From positions 186,001 to 250,000 of the forward strand of contig NZ_SMFU01000010.1 in the NCBI RefSeq assembly GCF_004339595.1: DNA of 64,000 bases. Reading direction: 5' to 3'. The DNA comes from Marinobacterium mangrovicola. Its GTDB lineage: Bacteria; Pseudomonadota; Gammaproteobacteria; Pseudomonadales; Balneatricaceae. A model generated the notes under the pieces. It saw only the letters and a program-made list of their open reading frames with translations. It ran no database searches and was not told where the DNA came from. A program made the translations under genes and the position numbers. Shown here one piece after another: positions 26,710 to 35,178 of this stretch (its first letter is position 1; each line of letters starts with the position of its first letter).

Positions 26710-28251
26710 TCAGCTGGTGCTGGTGGCGGCGCCTGAGGGTGAAGCGGTTCTGTTGCCCAGGTTGCCCAGGTTATCCATATCGGCAACCAGTTCGCCTTTC
26801 TCTTCCCACTCATCGATCTCTTCCTGGCTGGCGCGCGGAGAGAACAGTCCCGAGTAGGCGTATATGATACCGATCAGCGGAGAGATCCAGCAGGCGAAGG
26901 CCAGCGGGATGTAGAGCAGGTTCTCCATGTTGCCGTCGGCAATGCCAAGACCCAGACCGGTGATCACGAAGGCGCCACCGGCGTTCCACGGAATCAGCGG
27001 AGAGATCAGGGTGCCGCCCTCTTCAAGCGCACGGGACAGGTTCAGCGGCGAGTACTTCATGCCGCGATAAACCGGCGCGTACATGCGGCCCGGCAGGGCG
27101 ATGGAGAGGTACGGGTCGCCTGCCACCAGGTTGGTCGCCATGGAGGTGCAGGAAGCAGACAGCTGGACGCCGGCAAAACCGCGCACACGGCGGATAATCG
27201 CGGTCACGATTGCTTCCAAGCAGCGGGTTTTTTCCAGTGCGCCACCAAAGCCCAGGGCGATCAGCACCAGGGAGATGGTCCACATCATGGACTGGATGCC
27301 GCCACGGTTCAGCAGGCTGTCGATCTCGCGGACGCCGCTTTCGATGGAGTAGCCGCTGTTGCCGTAGGTGAAGATATCATGCAGACCTGCGCCCTGGGCG
27401 ATAGCAGCGGTAGCCGCACCGGCCAGTGCACCGGCAAAGAGTGAAGGTACCGGCGGCATGCGCTTAACGGCCAGCAGAATAACCAGCAACGCAGGCAGGA
27501 TCAGCCAGGGAGAAATGGTGAAGTTGGCCTGCAGCCCTTCGGTGATCAGCTGAATGCGCTCCAGGGAAGAATCTTCCGGGCTGAACAGCACGAAGCCGGC
27601 AATCAGGTAGATCGCGAAGGCGATCAGCATGGCCGGAATAGTGGTCGGCATCATGTTGCGGATATGGGCAAACAGATCGGTACCGGTGACGGCCGGAGCC
27701 AGGTTGGTGGTATCGGACAGCGGTGACACCTTGTCACCGAAGAACGCGCCGGAAACCACAGCGCCGGCGGTCCAGTACATCGGGATATCGAAGCCGGCGC
27801 CGATGCCCATCAGCGCCAGGCCCACGGTACCCACGGTACCCCAGGAGGTGCCCAGAGCCACGGATACCACTGAGCAGAGCACCATGGCGGTAGCCAGGAA
27901 CAGCTGCGGGGATACGAAGTTCAGGCCGTAGTAAATCAGTGTGGGCACGGTACCGCTGGCGATCCAGATACCCACGATCATGCCGACGCAGATCAGAATC
28001 GCGATCGACTGCATGGAAACGTGAACAACATGGAAGATCCCCTCCTCAATCTTGTTCCAGCCCATACCCTGCTTGATACCGACCAGCGCGGTTACGGCGA
28101 TGCCGATAGCCAGCGGGACGTGCGGTGTGAAATCACCGAAGTGGAAGATCTGAATGCCCAGAATGAGCAGCGTGGTGACGATCGGGATCAGCGCCAGAGG
28201 CAGGCTCGGTAGCCTGGATTCCTGTTCCTTAACCACCTGTTTGTTAGCCAT
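26710..28251 (-). CDS. nhaC: Na+/H+ antiporter NhaC
   Basis: A 513-residue inner-membrane antiporter of the NhaC family with roughly eleven to twelve hydrophobic helices. Family landmarks are the long GTSWGTVGTVGLALMGIG stretch near residue 155 and GDKVSPLSDTTNLAPAVTG near residue 190, the conserved core of NhaC proteins, plus a LVAGDPYLSIALPGRM segment near residue 370. It expels Na+ in exchange for protons and supports pH and salt tolerance. The C-terminus is acidic and polar. The leader (28252-28335) contains a stable hairpin. The gene stands alone and shares the bidirectional terminator with the gene to its left. Confidence 0.93.
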   Translation of the reverse strand: MANKQVVKEQESRLPSLPLALIPIVTTLLILGIQIFHFGDFTPHVPLAIGIAVTALVGIKQGMGWNKIEEGIFHVVHVSMQSIAILICVGMIVGIWIASGTVPTLIYYGLNFVSPQLFLATAMVLCSVVSVALGTSWGTVGTVGLALMGIGAGFDIPMYWTAGAVVSGAFFGDKVSPLSDTTNLAPAVTGTDLFAHIRNMMPTTIPAMLIAFAIYLIAGFVLFSPEDSSLERIQLITEGLQANFTISPWLILPALLVILLAVKRMPPVPSLFAGALAGAATAAIAQGAGLHDIFTYGNSGYSIESGVREIDSLLNRGGIQSMMWTISLVLIALGFGGALEKTRCLEAIVTAIIRRVRGFAGVQLSASCTSMATNLVAGDPYLSIALPGRMYAPVYRGMKYSPLNLSRALEEGGTLISPLIPWNAGGAFVITGLGLGIADGNMENLLYIPLAFACWISPLIGIIYAYSGLFSPRASQEEIDEWEEKGELVADMDNLGNLGNRTASPSGAATSTS

Positions 28252-28303
28252 AGGTGTCTCTCTCTCGGATGTTGATGGGTATCGCTACACGAGGGGCGCT
28301 TTT

Positions 28304-28325
28304 CGGCCGGAGTTCAGTCCGGCTG
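28304..28325 (-). other. Hairpin in the nhaC leader
   Basis: A 6-bp perfect stem GCCGGA/TCCGGC, extendable to 8 bp with one wobble, closes a six-base loop about 55 bp before the nhaC start. It could be a leader-RNA structure; no known riboswitch class could be matched by eye. Confidence 0.35.
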
Positions 28326-28336
28326 AGAATCGACTT

Positions 28337-28480
28337 AACAGGGTGTTGAAAAACGTTATCGAGGCAGCCGGGACTAGGCAAAGACAGGAGAAAAAGCGCA
28401 GTTTAGTGAACTAAATGAGCATTTTTAGCCTGTTTTTAACGACGTATCCGGCAACGCAGATAGATTTTCAACAGCCTGTT
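28337..28480. repeat. 144-bp palindromic repeat element (MITE-like)
   Basis: The ends are 16-base terminal inverted repeats (28337-28352 and 28465-28480) with 15 of 16 positions matching, each containing TGTTGAAAA. The interior is also an imperfect palindrome centred near TTTAGTGAACTAAAT (28402-28416), so the whole element can fold into one long hairpin. It has no coding capacity. The octamer CGAGGCAG occurs inside the left part (28360) and again directly after the right end (28481). It resembles non-autonomous mobile or REP-like elements of gammaproteobacteria. Confidence 0.7.
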
Positions 28481-28780
28481 CGAGGCAGTTTTCTCCGCTG
28501 CTCCTTTCTGGAGTCTTTTTGATCTTTGGCCAGTGGCCTAAAACCCCGGAGAAAAATATTTTCTTTCAGTGTGGCTAGTTGTATCAGCTTGATGTCGCTC
28601 AGTATCAAACGGTCGGTAACAGGTTGTGATAGATATGTAACGCTGGGTGAAGGCGGTAAAATAGCCGCAGATAAGCCCAGAACGTGGCGTGAATCGGTCT
28701 GAATCCTGCGGCGTAGGTACTGATATGCCTGCTCACAGATCGCTGAAAGAGCGTTGCAAAGCGCGAAAGCTGGCGAATAA
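28481..28780. other. Non-coding stretch before the response regulator
   Basis: No gene was recognised between the repeat element and the candidate regulator-binding repeats. Isolated TGTAAC words (for example at 28636) resemble the tandem sites further right and may be additional weak sites. Confidence 0.4.
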
Positions 28781-28799
28781 TTTGTAACTGGTTTGTAAC
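28781..28799 (+). promoter_or_regulatory. Tandem direct repeat, candidate response-regulator site
   Basis: Two perfect copies of TTTGTAAC lie 11 bp apart (28781-28788 and 28792-28799), 55 bp before the response-regulator start. OmpR-family regulators bind direct repeats with this one-turn spacing, so autoregulation is likely but untested. Confidence 0.5.
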
Positions 28800-28854
28800 A
28801 GCCATGGTCGGATCCGCGGTCGTGGTGGTGAAATGGAAAGGTTTAAAGAGCGCG

Positions 28855-29577
28855 ATGCTGACATCCGATGCAAAAATTCTCGTCGTCGATGACTCGGATG
28901 TGATCCGTCAGACACTGGTCAGTTATTTCGAAGAAGAGGGTTATGCGGTGTTCAGCGCCGCCAACGCCGAACAGGCGGAAGAGCTGCTGGCGCGGGAGCC
29001 GTTCGACGTGGTGTTGCTGGATATCCGCCTGCCGGGTAAGGATGGTCTGACACTGACCCGCGAACTGCGCACCGGCTCCGAAATCGGCATCATTCTGGTG
29101 ACCGGTCGGCAGGATGAGCTGGACCGTATTATCGGGCTGGAGTGCGGTGCCGATGAATATGTCGCCAAGCCTTTCAATCCACGGGAAATACTCGCCCGGG
29201 TGAAAAATCTGGTGCGCCGGGTTCAGCGGCTACGCAGCCTGGAAACCCGGGATGCAGAGACCGAATCGATCCGGGTGGGCGGCTGGAACCTGGATGCGCA
29301 CCGACGCTTGCTACTCGGGGATGATGGCGAGACGGTACAGCTGACCGAAGGCGAGTATCAGTTGCTGCAGGTACTGCTGCAGAACATCGGCAAGACCATG
29401 TCTCGTGATCAGCTCATGGACAGACTTAAGCACCGTGCCTGGGACGCCACCGACCGCAGTATCGATGTGTTGGTAGCACGCCTGCGTAAAAAGCTGCGTG
29501 AGGATGCCAGTCATACTCAGCAGATCGTCACTGTCCACGGTGTGGGTTACCTGCTTTCGCCAGCGAGCGGGCGCTAA
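28855..29577 (+). CDS. OmpR/TorR-family response regulator
   Basis: A 240-residue DNA-binding response regulator. The receiver domain (about residues 5-120) has the acidic pair VVDDSD, the phospho-acceptor Asp in VLLDIRLPG and the lysine in EYVAKPFNP. The OmpR-type winged helix follows (about 140-235) with the recognition segment TDRSIDVLVARLRKKL and the final GVGYLL. The ATG at 28855 is preferred to the upstream one at 28804, because the domain begins directly after it and the extra residues are atypical. It heads a three-gene set with a binding protein and a hybrid kinase, presumably its phosphorelay partner. TorR/ArcA are the closest well-known types. Confidence 0.9.
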   Translation: MLTSDAKILVVDDSDVIRQTLVSYFEEEGYAVFSAANAEQAEELLAREPFDVVLLDIRLPGKDGLTLTRELRTGSEIGIILVTGRQDELDRIIGLECGADEYVAKPFNPREILARVKNLVRRVQRLRSLETRDAETESIRVGGWNLDAHRRLLLGDDGETVQLTEGEYQLLQVLLQNIGKTMSRDQLMDRLKHRAWDATDRSIDVLVARLRKKLREDASHTQQIVTVHGVGYLLSPASGR

Positions 29578-29592
29578 GCTTTGATCAGGGGG

Positions 29593-30390
29593 ATGCTGTC
29601 TAGGCGTTTGCTGGCGGCGTCCATGCTGCTTTCCACGCTCTTTCTAACGTTGGACCAGGCTCAGGCTGATCCTCGCGCCAGGCCCCAGGTGTCCGTGTGC
29701 AGCCATCCTATTTATCCGCCGATCTCCTGGGTTGAAAACGGTGAGATCCATGGTGTATCAGCCACCGTGGTGCAACGTATTTTTGAAGGACTGGGCTACG
29801 GCGTCAGTCTGCACCAGGAAGAGAGTTGGAAGCGTTGTCTGAAAGAGGCAGAGAAGGGCAATATCGATGTGATCGCCGCGCTGTACAAACTGAAGCAACG
29901 CGAAAGCTACATCCTTTATTCTGCCGATCCTGTCGTTGCCGAGCCGGTGGTTTTCTTCTACAGCCTGCATAACCCGGTCAGCTGGAACAGCTGGGAAGAT
30001 CTGCGTGGCAAGGCGGTGGGCATGCTGTTTGGGGATACCTTTGGTGCCGATGAAGATGCACTGATGGCGCGCTACATGCGGGTCGAGCATGTCTCCAGCG
30101 GTGAGCAGAACTTCGCTAAGCTGGTCAGTGGACGTATCGACCTGATGCCGCTGGGGATTTACGGTGGCCCGTTACAGGCGAAAAAGCTGGGGTATGAGCC
30201 TCAGTTGGGCTACATCGAAAAGCCCCTGACCATTGAACACTGGTATATCGGTATCTCGCGTAAATCGCCGCTGATCAAACATATGCCGCAGGTGAACGCA
30301 GCGCTCAAACAGATGCAGGACAGCGGTGAGGTCGACCGGCTGATGGGCGAATTCAGTCGACGTTATATGCAGGCGATCGATGCGGAGTAG
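29593..30390 (+). CDS. Periplasmic family-3 solute-binding protein
   Basis: A 265-residue periplasmic protein of the SBP_bac_3 family. A signal peptide covers about residues 1-24 (cleavage near AQA), followed by VSVCSHPIYPPISWV, the usual first strand of this fold, and a second lobe starting near NPVSWNSWEDLRGKAVGML. No ABC permease is nearby; instead it lies between a response regulator and a hybrid kinase, so it probably works as the ligand-binding input of that phosphorelay, in the manner of TorT-like or BvgS-type sensors. Start choice is uncertain: ATG 29593 sits directly behind a GGGGG, while TTG 29581 is also open. It ends 45 bp before the kinase. Confidence 0.8.
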   Translation: MLSRRLLAASMLLSTLFLTLDQAQADPRARPQVSVCSHPIYPPISWVENGEIHGVSATVVQRIFEGLGYGVSLHQEESWKRCLKEAEKGNIDVIAALYKLKQRESYILYSADPVVAEPVVFFYSLHNPVSWNSWEDLRGKAVGMLFGDTFGADEDALMARYMRVEHVSSGEQNFAKLVSGRIDLMPLGIYGGPLQAKKLGYEPQLGYIEKPLTIEHWYIGISRKSPLIKHMPQVNAALKQMQDSGEVDRLMGEFSRRYMQAIDAE

Positions 30391-30435
30391 TTGGTTTGTG
30401 CTTGCCGTTAACCTCTGTTTGTCCGGTGTTTCCCG

Positions 30436-32826
30436 ATGATTAAACGCGTCTCACGCACCTCTAAAACGTTCAGTTATCAGGGCGAGCATCCGCTGGCCTT
30501 TCGGATACTTAAATACTTTCTGCTGTTCAGTGTCACCCTGGCGCTTTTATCCACAGCGGCCCAGTTCTATTTTGACTACGCCGAAGAGAAGGCCAAGATC
30601 GAGGAGCGGCTGGAGTTTATCGCCTCATCCAACGTGCAGGGGTTGGAAAAGAGCCTCTGGAACCTGGACCGGGACCAGGTGGAACTGTTGCTGCAGGGCA
30701 TTCTTAACTTCCCTGATGTGAACACGGTGAGCCTGAGCTCCACCGACTGGCCCGAGGATATCGTGCTCGGCGACCTGAGCAGTCTCGACAATAGCGAGGC
30801 CCGCCGAGACCGGTTCCCGCTGACCTATATCTCGGCCAATGGCGAACCGCCCCGTGATCTTGGCAGCCTGACCGTGTTCCACAATATGCCCGCGATCAGT
30901 CAGCGGCTGGCGCACTCGGCGCTGGAGATCTTTGCTTACCAGTCGCTGTTAATCCTGTTCAATGCCATCGTTCTGTTGATCATCGTGCACCTAAAGGTGA
31001 CCCGTTACCTGGAGCGTATGGCCAGTTATACCCGGCGTCTTGGCCAGGCGGGCGCAGGCAATGAACCGCTGGTGCTGACACAGAAACGCAGCGATACGCC
31101 CTCCGATGAGATCGACGAGGTGGTGAACGCCATCAATGAGATGCGCCTGGCAGTACTTGAGGATAATCGCCGCAGGGATGAAGCGGAGCGAGAGCTGCTG
31201 TTTAACCGTGATCAGCTGCAGGAGCAGGTGAACCGGCGTACCGCCAGTTTGCAGACCGCCAAGGAAGCAGCGGAGGCGGCGAACCAGGCGAAAAGCCAGT
31301 TTTTGGCCACCATGAGCCATGAGATCCGTACCCCGCTGAACGGTATCCTGGGCATGGTGGAGCTGCTGCTGCGCAATACCCAGGAGTTGGAGCAGCGCCA
31401 GAAGCTCAATACCGTGTATAGCTCCGGGGAAGCGCTGCTGGAGATCCTCAATGGTCTGCTCGATTACGCCAGACTTGAAGAGGGCGCCTTCACGCCGGAG
31501 GTGACCGCGTTCTCGTTGCGCAGCGTGGTCAACTCCACCTGCCTGCTGTTTTCCGCCCAGGCGCAGGAGCAGGGTGTAGATCTGAACACCCATATTGATC
31601 CTGGCGTGATCGATAACTGCCAGGCCAGCGTCGGCGGCTTACGGCAGATCCTCTCCAACCTGGTCTCCAACGCCATCAAATTTACCGAACAGGGCAGTGT
31701 CGATGTGTGCGTTAGCGCCGCTGAGGACCGAGACTCTGCCGGTTTAAACTATCAGTGCTGGATCAGGTTTGAGATCAAAGACACAGGCATAGGCATCCCC
31801 GAAGCGTATCGGGTGCATATTTTCGAACGCTTCAGCCAGGCCGACCCCAGTATTACGCGTCGTTTTGGTGGTACTGGCCTTGGATTAGCGATCAGCCGCA
31901 AGCTGGTTGATGCCATGGGCGGTCAGATAGGCGTTACCAGCGTCGAAGGTGAGGGCAGCTGCTTCTGGTTTGAAATACCGGTGATCAAGCAGGCGAGTTC
32001 TCAGAGTACCGCAGATCTGCAGGCGGCCGATGGCGGCCCTAACCACCCCGTGGCACCGCTGCACATCCTGCTGGTTGAGGATATGCCGGTAAACCAGCAG
32101 GTAGCGATAGAGTTGCTCCAGGGCGATGGCCACAAGGTTAGTCTCGCCGCAAACGGGCGGGACGGGCTTAAGCAGGCGATGGCCCAGCCCTATGATCTGA
32201 TCCTGCTCGATGTGCATCTGCCGGGCCTTAGCGGTGTGGAAGTCTGTCAGCGTCTGAAGCAATTAGAAGGCCCCAACCGGAACACCCCGGTAATCGCACT
32301 GACCGCCAGCGTTCAGCCACAGGATATACAGCAATACCTGGACGCTGGCATGGTCGGCGTTGTGGCCAAACCGCTGAAAATGGCCAGGCTCTACCAAACC
32401 ATCGGCCAGGGCCTTAGCCCGCAGCCCGAGTGTGCGGAAGCAGATGCGCCGCAGAGAGAGTTAACCGAGGAACTGCTGGATATAGGTCTGTTCGATGCCC
32501 ATTTGACCGCACTGGGCGATCACCGTCTGAGCGGTTTGGTCGATACCTTTGCGGCAAGTTATAAACAGAGTGAGGCGCAGCTGCGCCAGAGTATTCAGGA
32601 TCACGACAGCTACGAAACCGGCGAGCTCGCCCACCGTCTGGCGGGTGAGGCTGATGCGCTTGGTGCCCTGGCCGTATCCGAGCGACTGAGATCGTTGGAA
32701 AAGCTGGCGGCTGAGGGTGAACTGACTGGCGCTGAAGGGTATTTCGTGGCGTTGCAGGATCTGATACCTGAGACGATAGACAGGATGCGACAACGCTTGA
32801 GAGAAACGCTGGCCAAGGATGCTTAA
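30436..32826 (+). CDS. Hybrid sensor histidine kinase with REC and Hpt domains
   Basis: A 796-residue inner-membrane phosphorelay kinase. Helices near residues 25-45 and 160-182 flank a short periplasmic sensor of about 110 residues. A HAMP-like and coiled-coil segment (about 185-285) leads to the HisKA domain with [13 protein letters not shown] (phospho-His), an ATPase domain with [15 protein letters not shown] and GGTGLGLAI, a receiver domain with LLLDVHLPG, and a C-terminal Hpt domain with [12 protein letters not shown]. All four phospho-transfer sites are intact, so signal flow His-Asp-His-Asp to the upstream response regulator is expected. The small periplasmic domain suggests that it senses through the adjacent binding protein. 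Confidence 0.93.
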   Translation: MIKRVSRTSKTFSYQGEHPLAFRILKYFLLFSVTLALLSTAAQFYFDYAEEKAKIEERLEFIASSNVQGLEKSLWNLDRDQVELLLQGILNFPDVNTVSLSSTDWPEDIVLGDLSSLDNSEARRDRFPLTYISANGEPPRDLGSLTVFHNMPAISQRLAHSALEIFAYQSLLILFNAIVLLIIVHLKVTRYLERMASYTRRLGQAGAGNEPLVLTQKRSDTPSDEIDEVVNAINEMRLAVLEDNRRRDEAERELLFNRDQLQEQVNRRTASLQTAKEAAEAANQAKSQFLATMSHEIRTPLNGILGMVELLLRNTQELEQRQKLNTVYSSGEALLEILNGLLDYARLEEGAFTPEVTAFSLRSVVNSTCLLFSAQAQEQGVDLNTHIDPGVIDNCQASVGGLRQILSNLVSNAIKFTEQGSVDVCVSAAEDRDSAGLNYQCWIRFEIKDTGIGIPEAYRVHIFERFSQADPSITRRFGGTGLGLAISRKLVDAMGGQIGVTSVEGEGSCFWFEIPVIKQASSQSTADLQAADGGPNHPVAPLHILLVEDMPVNQQVAIELLQGDGHKVSLAANGRDGLKQAMAQPYDLILLDVHLPGLSGVEVCQRLKQLEGPNRNTPVIALTASVQPQDIQQYLDAGMVGVVAKPLKMARLYQTIGQGLSPQPECAEADAPQRELTEELLDIGLFDAHLTALGDHRLSGLVDTFAASYKQSEAQLRQSIQDHDSYETGELAHRLAGEADALGALAVSERLRSLEKLAAEGELTGAEGYFVALQDLIPETIDRMRQRLRETLAKDA

Positions 32827-32868
32827 CGGCGGTAATCCAAGCGCAGCTGAAAGGGATGGGAGGCCAAG

Positions 32869-33417
32869 GTGGGGAATAATAAGATGCGAAGCGAAGTTAA
32901 CCGAGATCTGCTGAAAGCACTGGAATTGGCCGCGCGGAAACACCGAAGCCAGACCCGCAAGTACGATGGCTCTCCCTATATAAACCACCTGATCGAGGTG
33001 GCTTACCTTCTCTCGGAAGTGGCGGGTGTTAGCGATCAGGGGTTACTGCAGGCAGCGGTTTTGCACGACATTCTGGAAGACACCGATACCAGTAAAGAGG
33101 AACTCAAAACAGAGTTTTCTGATCGGACCCTGTCATTGATTCTTGCTGTGACTGATGACAAAACGCTGACACTGGAAGAGCGCCGGGCTGAACAGATAAG
33201 TCACCTTAAAACCGCGTCCAGGGACGTGAAACTGCTCAAACTGGCTGATCATTGCAGCAACATCGCAGCGATACCGGGTAGCTGGCCTGAGGCGAAGGTT
33301 GAGGGTTATCTAGCCTGGTCTCAAAGCTTGGCGCAGCTGTGTTTTGATGCCTCCGAGGAGCTGGCTCAAGAGTATCGCAGCAGACTGGACTTGTCGCTGA
33401 ATCTGCTTGAAATCTGA
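32869..33417 (+). CDS. MESH1-like HD phosphohydrolase (candidate alarmone hydrolase)
   Basis: A 182-residue stand-alone HD protein resembling the hydrolase half of RelA/SpoT and the small hydrolase MESH1. Visible signatures are the metal-binding YINHLIEVAYLL, AAVLHDILEDTD (HD plus ED) and LLKLADHCSNIA motifs. The synthetase, TGS and ACT regions of long Rel proteins are absent. Activity against (p)ppGpp or NADPH is expected from the family but not shown. GTG 32869 is chosen because GGGAGG lies five bases upstream; ATG 32884 is an alternative. It lies 42 bp behind the hybrid kinase, possibly in the same transcript. Confidence 0.8.
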   Translation: MGNNKMRSEVNRDLLKALELAARKHRSQTRKYDGSPYINHLIEVAYLLSEVAGVSDQGLLQAAVLHDILEDTDTSKEELKTEFSDRTLSLILAVTDDKTLTLEERRAEQISHLKTASRDVKLLKLADHCSNIAAIPGSWPEAKVEGYLAWSQSLAQLCFDASEELAQEYRSRLDLSLNLLEI

Positions 33418-33512
33418 GGGAGGAGCAGGATGAGAAGCGTTTGACGGAAAATATCGATCATCTTCGGGATGCGATTCGCTTCTCGCCTTTCGCTTCTCGC
33501 CTTTGGCTAACC

Positions 33513-33956
33513 CTATTTGAAAAGGCGGCGCCTTCTCTTCACAAGCTCAAATAGATCTGGGTGGGCAAACAACCAAAGTATTTCGAAAATATAGATAGGT
33601 AATGCGATGTAAGGCCTTAACTCTCTCGCTTCTGCACTTCCACCATTTGCAACCAGCACGAATACAAGCAGCACGTAAATGCCGAAAGAAAGGATGAATA
33701 ATGAGAGGTAGGTGTAGGTCTTTATCGCTTGTAGCGTGATCTCAGCTGGATCTCGTCTTCGACGTTTTATTTTCCTCAGGTACTTTGCTTTGTTATTTCT
33801 CTTTATCTTGCGGAGAAATTTTGAGCTTCCATCGACCCCTGTTTTTAAAGGGGTGCCAAGCTTCATGAGAAGCGCGACTATTAAGCTAGCAACTACTGCA
33901 ATTGCTACGTCGTGAATGATACCGGGATCTGATATTGCAGTTACAAGGGATTCCAT
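33513..33956 (-). CDS. Hypothetical membrane protein, AT-rich
   Basis: A 147-residue protein with three hydrophobic segments (about residues 14-32, 79-103 and 118-137) and two strongly basic stretches, one reading KIKRNNKAKYLRKIKRRRR around residues 50-70 and one at the C-terminus. No family was recognised. The gene is visibly richer in A and T than its neighbours and uses codons rare elsewhere in the window. It lies directly downstream of ssrA, a common integration site, so it may be a remnant of acquired DNA. An AGGA about ten bases upstream supports the ATG at 33956. Confidence 0.6.
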   Translation of the reverse strand: MESLVTAISDPGIIHDVAIAVVASLIVALLMKLGTPLKTGVDGSSKFLRKIKRNNKAKYLRKIKRRRRDPAEITLQAIKTYTYLSLFILSFGIYVLLVFVLVANGGSAEARELRPYIALPIYIFEILWLFAHPDLFELVKRRRRLFK

Positions 33957-34040
33957 TCTCAAGCGATCCTGTCGAGCTGACGTTTAGCGAGGGTCAGCGG
34001 AAGAACTAAGATCGATGATCTTATCCTTACCTTAATTAGG

Positions 34041-34062
34041 TTTTCGACACTTTTTCGACACT
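34041..34062. repeat. Perfect 11-bp tandem repeat beside ssrA
   Basis: TTTTCGACACT occurs twice head to tail, 68 bp beyond the 3' end of ssrA and next to the AT-rich orphan gene. It does not match the ssrA 3' end, so it is not an obvious attachment site; its origin is unknown. Confidence 0.6.
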
Positions 34063-34091
34063 TAGGAAGGTTGGCAGGTGCCAGAAACGAA

Positions 34092-34116
34092 AAAAGCCTG
34101 TCAAAGACAGGCTTTT
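34092..34116 (-). terminator. Intrinsic terminator of ssrA
   Basis: On the minus strand an AAAAGCCTGTC/GACAGGCTTTT stem with a TTT loop is followed by more U residues, directly after the tmRNA 3' end. A-rich and T-rich flanks on both sides also allow use in the other direction. Confidence 0.88.
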
Positions 34117-34129
34117 AACTTTAGCAATT

Positions 34130-34488
34130 TGGTGGAGGTGGCGGGTTTCGAACCCGCGTCCGCCAATCCTCTGCCTCGAGATCTACATGCTTAGGCTGCT
34201 CTATTAGGTTAACCCGTCACGACCCGAGAGCCAGGGCGTTGTGGGCGAGCCCTTTTAGTTTTAACCGTTCAGCTTAGGGCGAAGCATCCAGGCGATTCTG
34301 TCTCGAATGACACCGCTAACCTCTGAGTTACAGACACCTTAGAGTGCGGCGCTAGCAGACTTAAGCTGCTAGAGCGTAGTTATCGTCGTTTGCAACTATA
34401 ACTAGTGTGATGAGGGATTTACGAGAATCATCACGTTCTCGGCATGCACCCAAGGGTTCGTAATCGGCGTCGAAGCCAAGTCACCCCC
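34130..34488 (-). ncRNA. ssrA: tmRNA (transfer-messenger RNA)
   Basis: A 359-nt tmRNA. The 5' end GGGGGTG pairs with CACCTCC before the encoded ACCA, giving a seven-pair acceptor stem with one G-U. The TTCGAAACCCGCC T-arm lies near the 3' end. The tag frame (34393-34361) reads ANDDNYALAA followed by a stop, the usual gammaproteobacterial degradation tag with the LAA recognised by ClpXP. It frees stalled ribosomes together with SmpB, whose gene lies 56 bp upstream on the same strand. Confidence 0.97.
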
Positions 34489-34544
34489 GGATAAGAGCGC
34501 GAAGTTTACGCGATCAGTAGACAACATGAAAGGGCAATAAGTTC

Positions 34545-35024
34545 TTACGCCTTATGCACTGCCATGGCCCGCTGCTTTTCGCGGTTCGCATCTTTCTCTT
34601 TTTCTGACGCACGCTTGTCGTGAAGTTTCTTACCTTTCACGAGAGCGATTTCGCACTTAACGCGGCCGTTCTTCCAGTACAGCGCCAGTGCCACACAGGT
34701 GTGACCCTTGGCCTCTACGGCAACCACGAGACGATCGATCTCTTTGGCGTGCAGCAGCAGCTTGCGGTCACGGCGCGGATCGGCCACGACGTGAGTCGAT
34801 GCGGTTAGTAGCGGTGTGAAGTGCGCGCCGACGAGCCAAGCTTCGTTGTCCTTGAAGACCACGTAGGAGTCGACCAGCTGTGCACGACCCTCGCGCAGGC
34901 TCTTGACCTCCCATCCCGTCAGGGACACGCCGGCCTCGAACTTCTGCTCGATGATGTATTCGTGCTTCGCACGTTTATTGAGGCAGATGGTGTTTCCGCC
35001 TGGAGCCTTTTTCTTTTTTGCCAT
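34545..35024 (-). CDS. smpB: SsrA-binding protein SmpB
   Basis: A 159-residue RNA-binding protein that brings tmRNA to stalled ribosomes. It shows the family core [20 protein letters not shown], the LVGAHFTPL-type strand and [20 protein letters not shown], followed by the basic helical tail ([18 protein letters not shown]) that enters the mRNA channel. Length is normal for the family. It lies directly upstream of ssrA on the same strand, the usual gammaproteobacterial arrangement. The opposite-strand neighbour region upstream holds the promoters for it and the SNF transporter. Confidence 0.97.
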   Translation of the reverse strand: MAKKKKAPGGNTICLNKRAKHEYIIEQKFEAGVSLTGWEVKSLREGRAQLVDSYVVFKDNEAWLVGAHFTPLLTASTHVVADPRRDRKLLLHAKEIDRLVVAVEAKGHTCVALALYWKNGRVKCEIALVKGKKLHDKRASEKEKDANREKQRAMAVHKA

Positions 35025-35178
35025 GGGGCGCGATTATACGGCCGGGCCCGGTACAAGGAAAGCGGGAAGAAGTTTGCCCGACTGGTCAGGAAATATGGCG
35101 CATTTTGGTCTCTGAGGTTGCTACCGTTGACTGAAACATGAACAATTGCGCGCCTGAAGTAAAACCAGAGTGAGAGTA

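Noticed and set aside
34130-34488. A tRNA gene, suggested by the T-arm and encoded CCA
   Set aside because: The T-arm belongs to the tRNA-like part of ssrA; the tag frame and 5' half complete a tmRNA.
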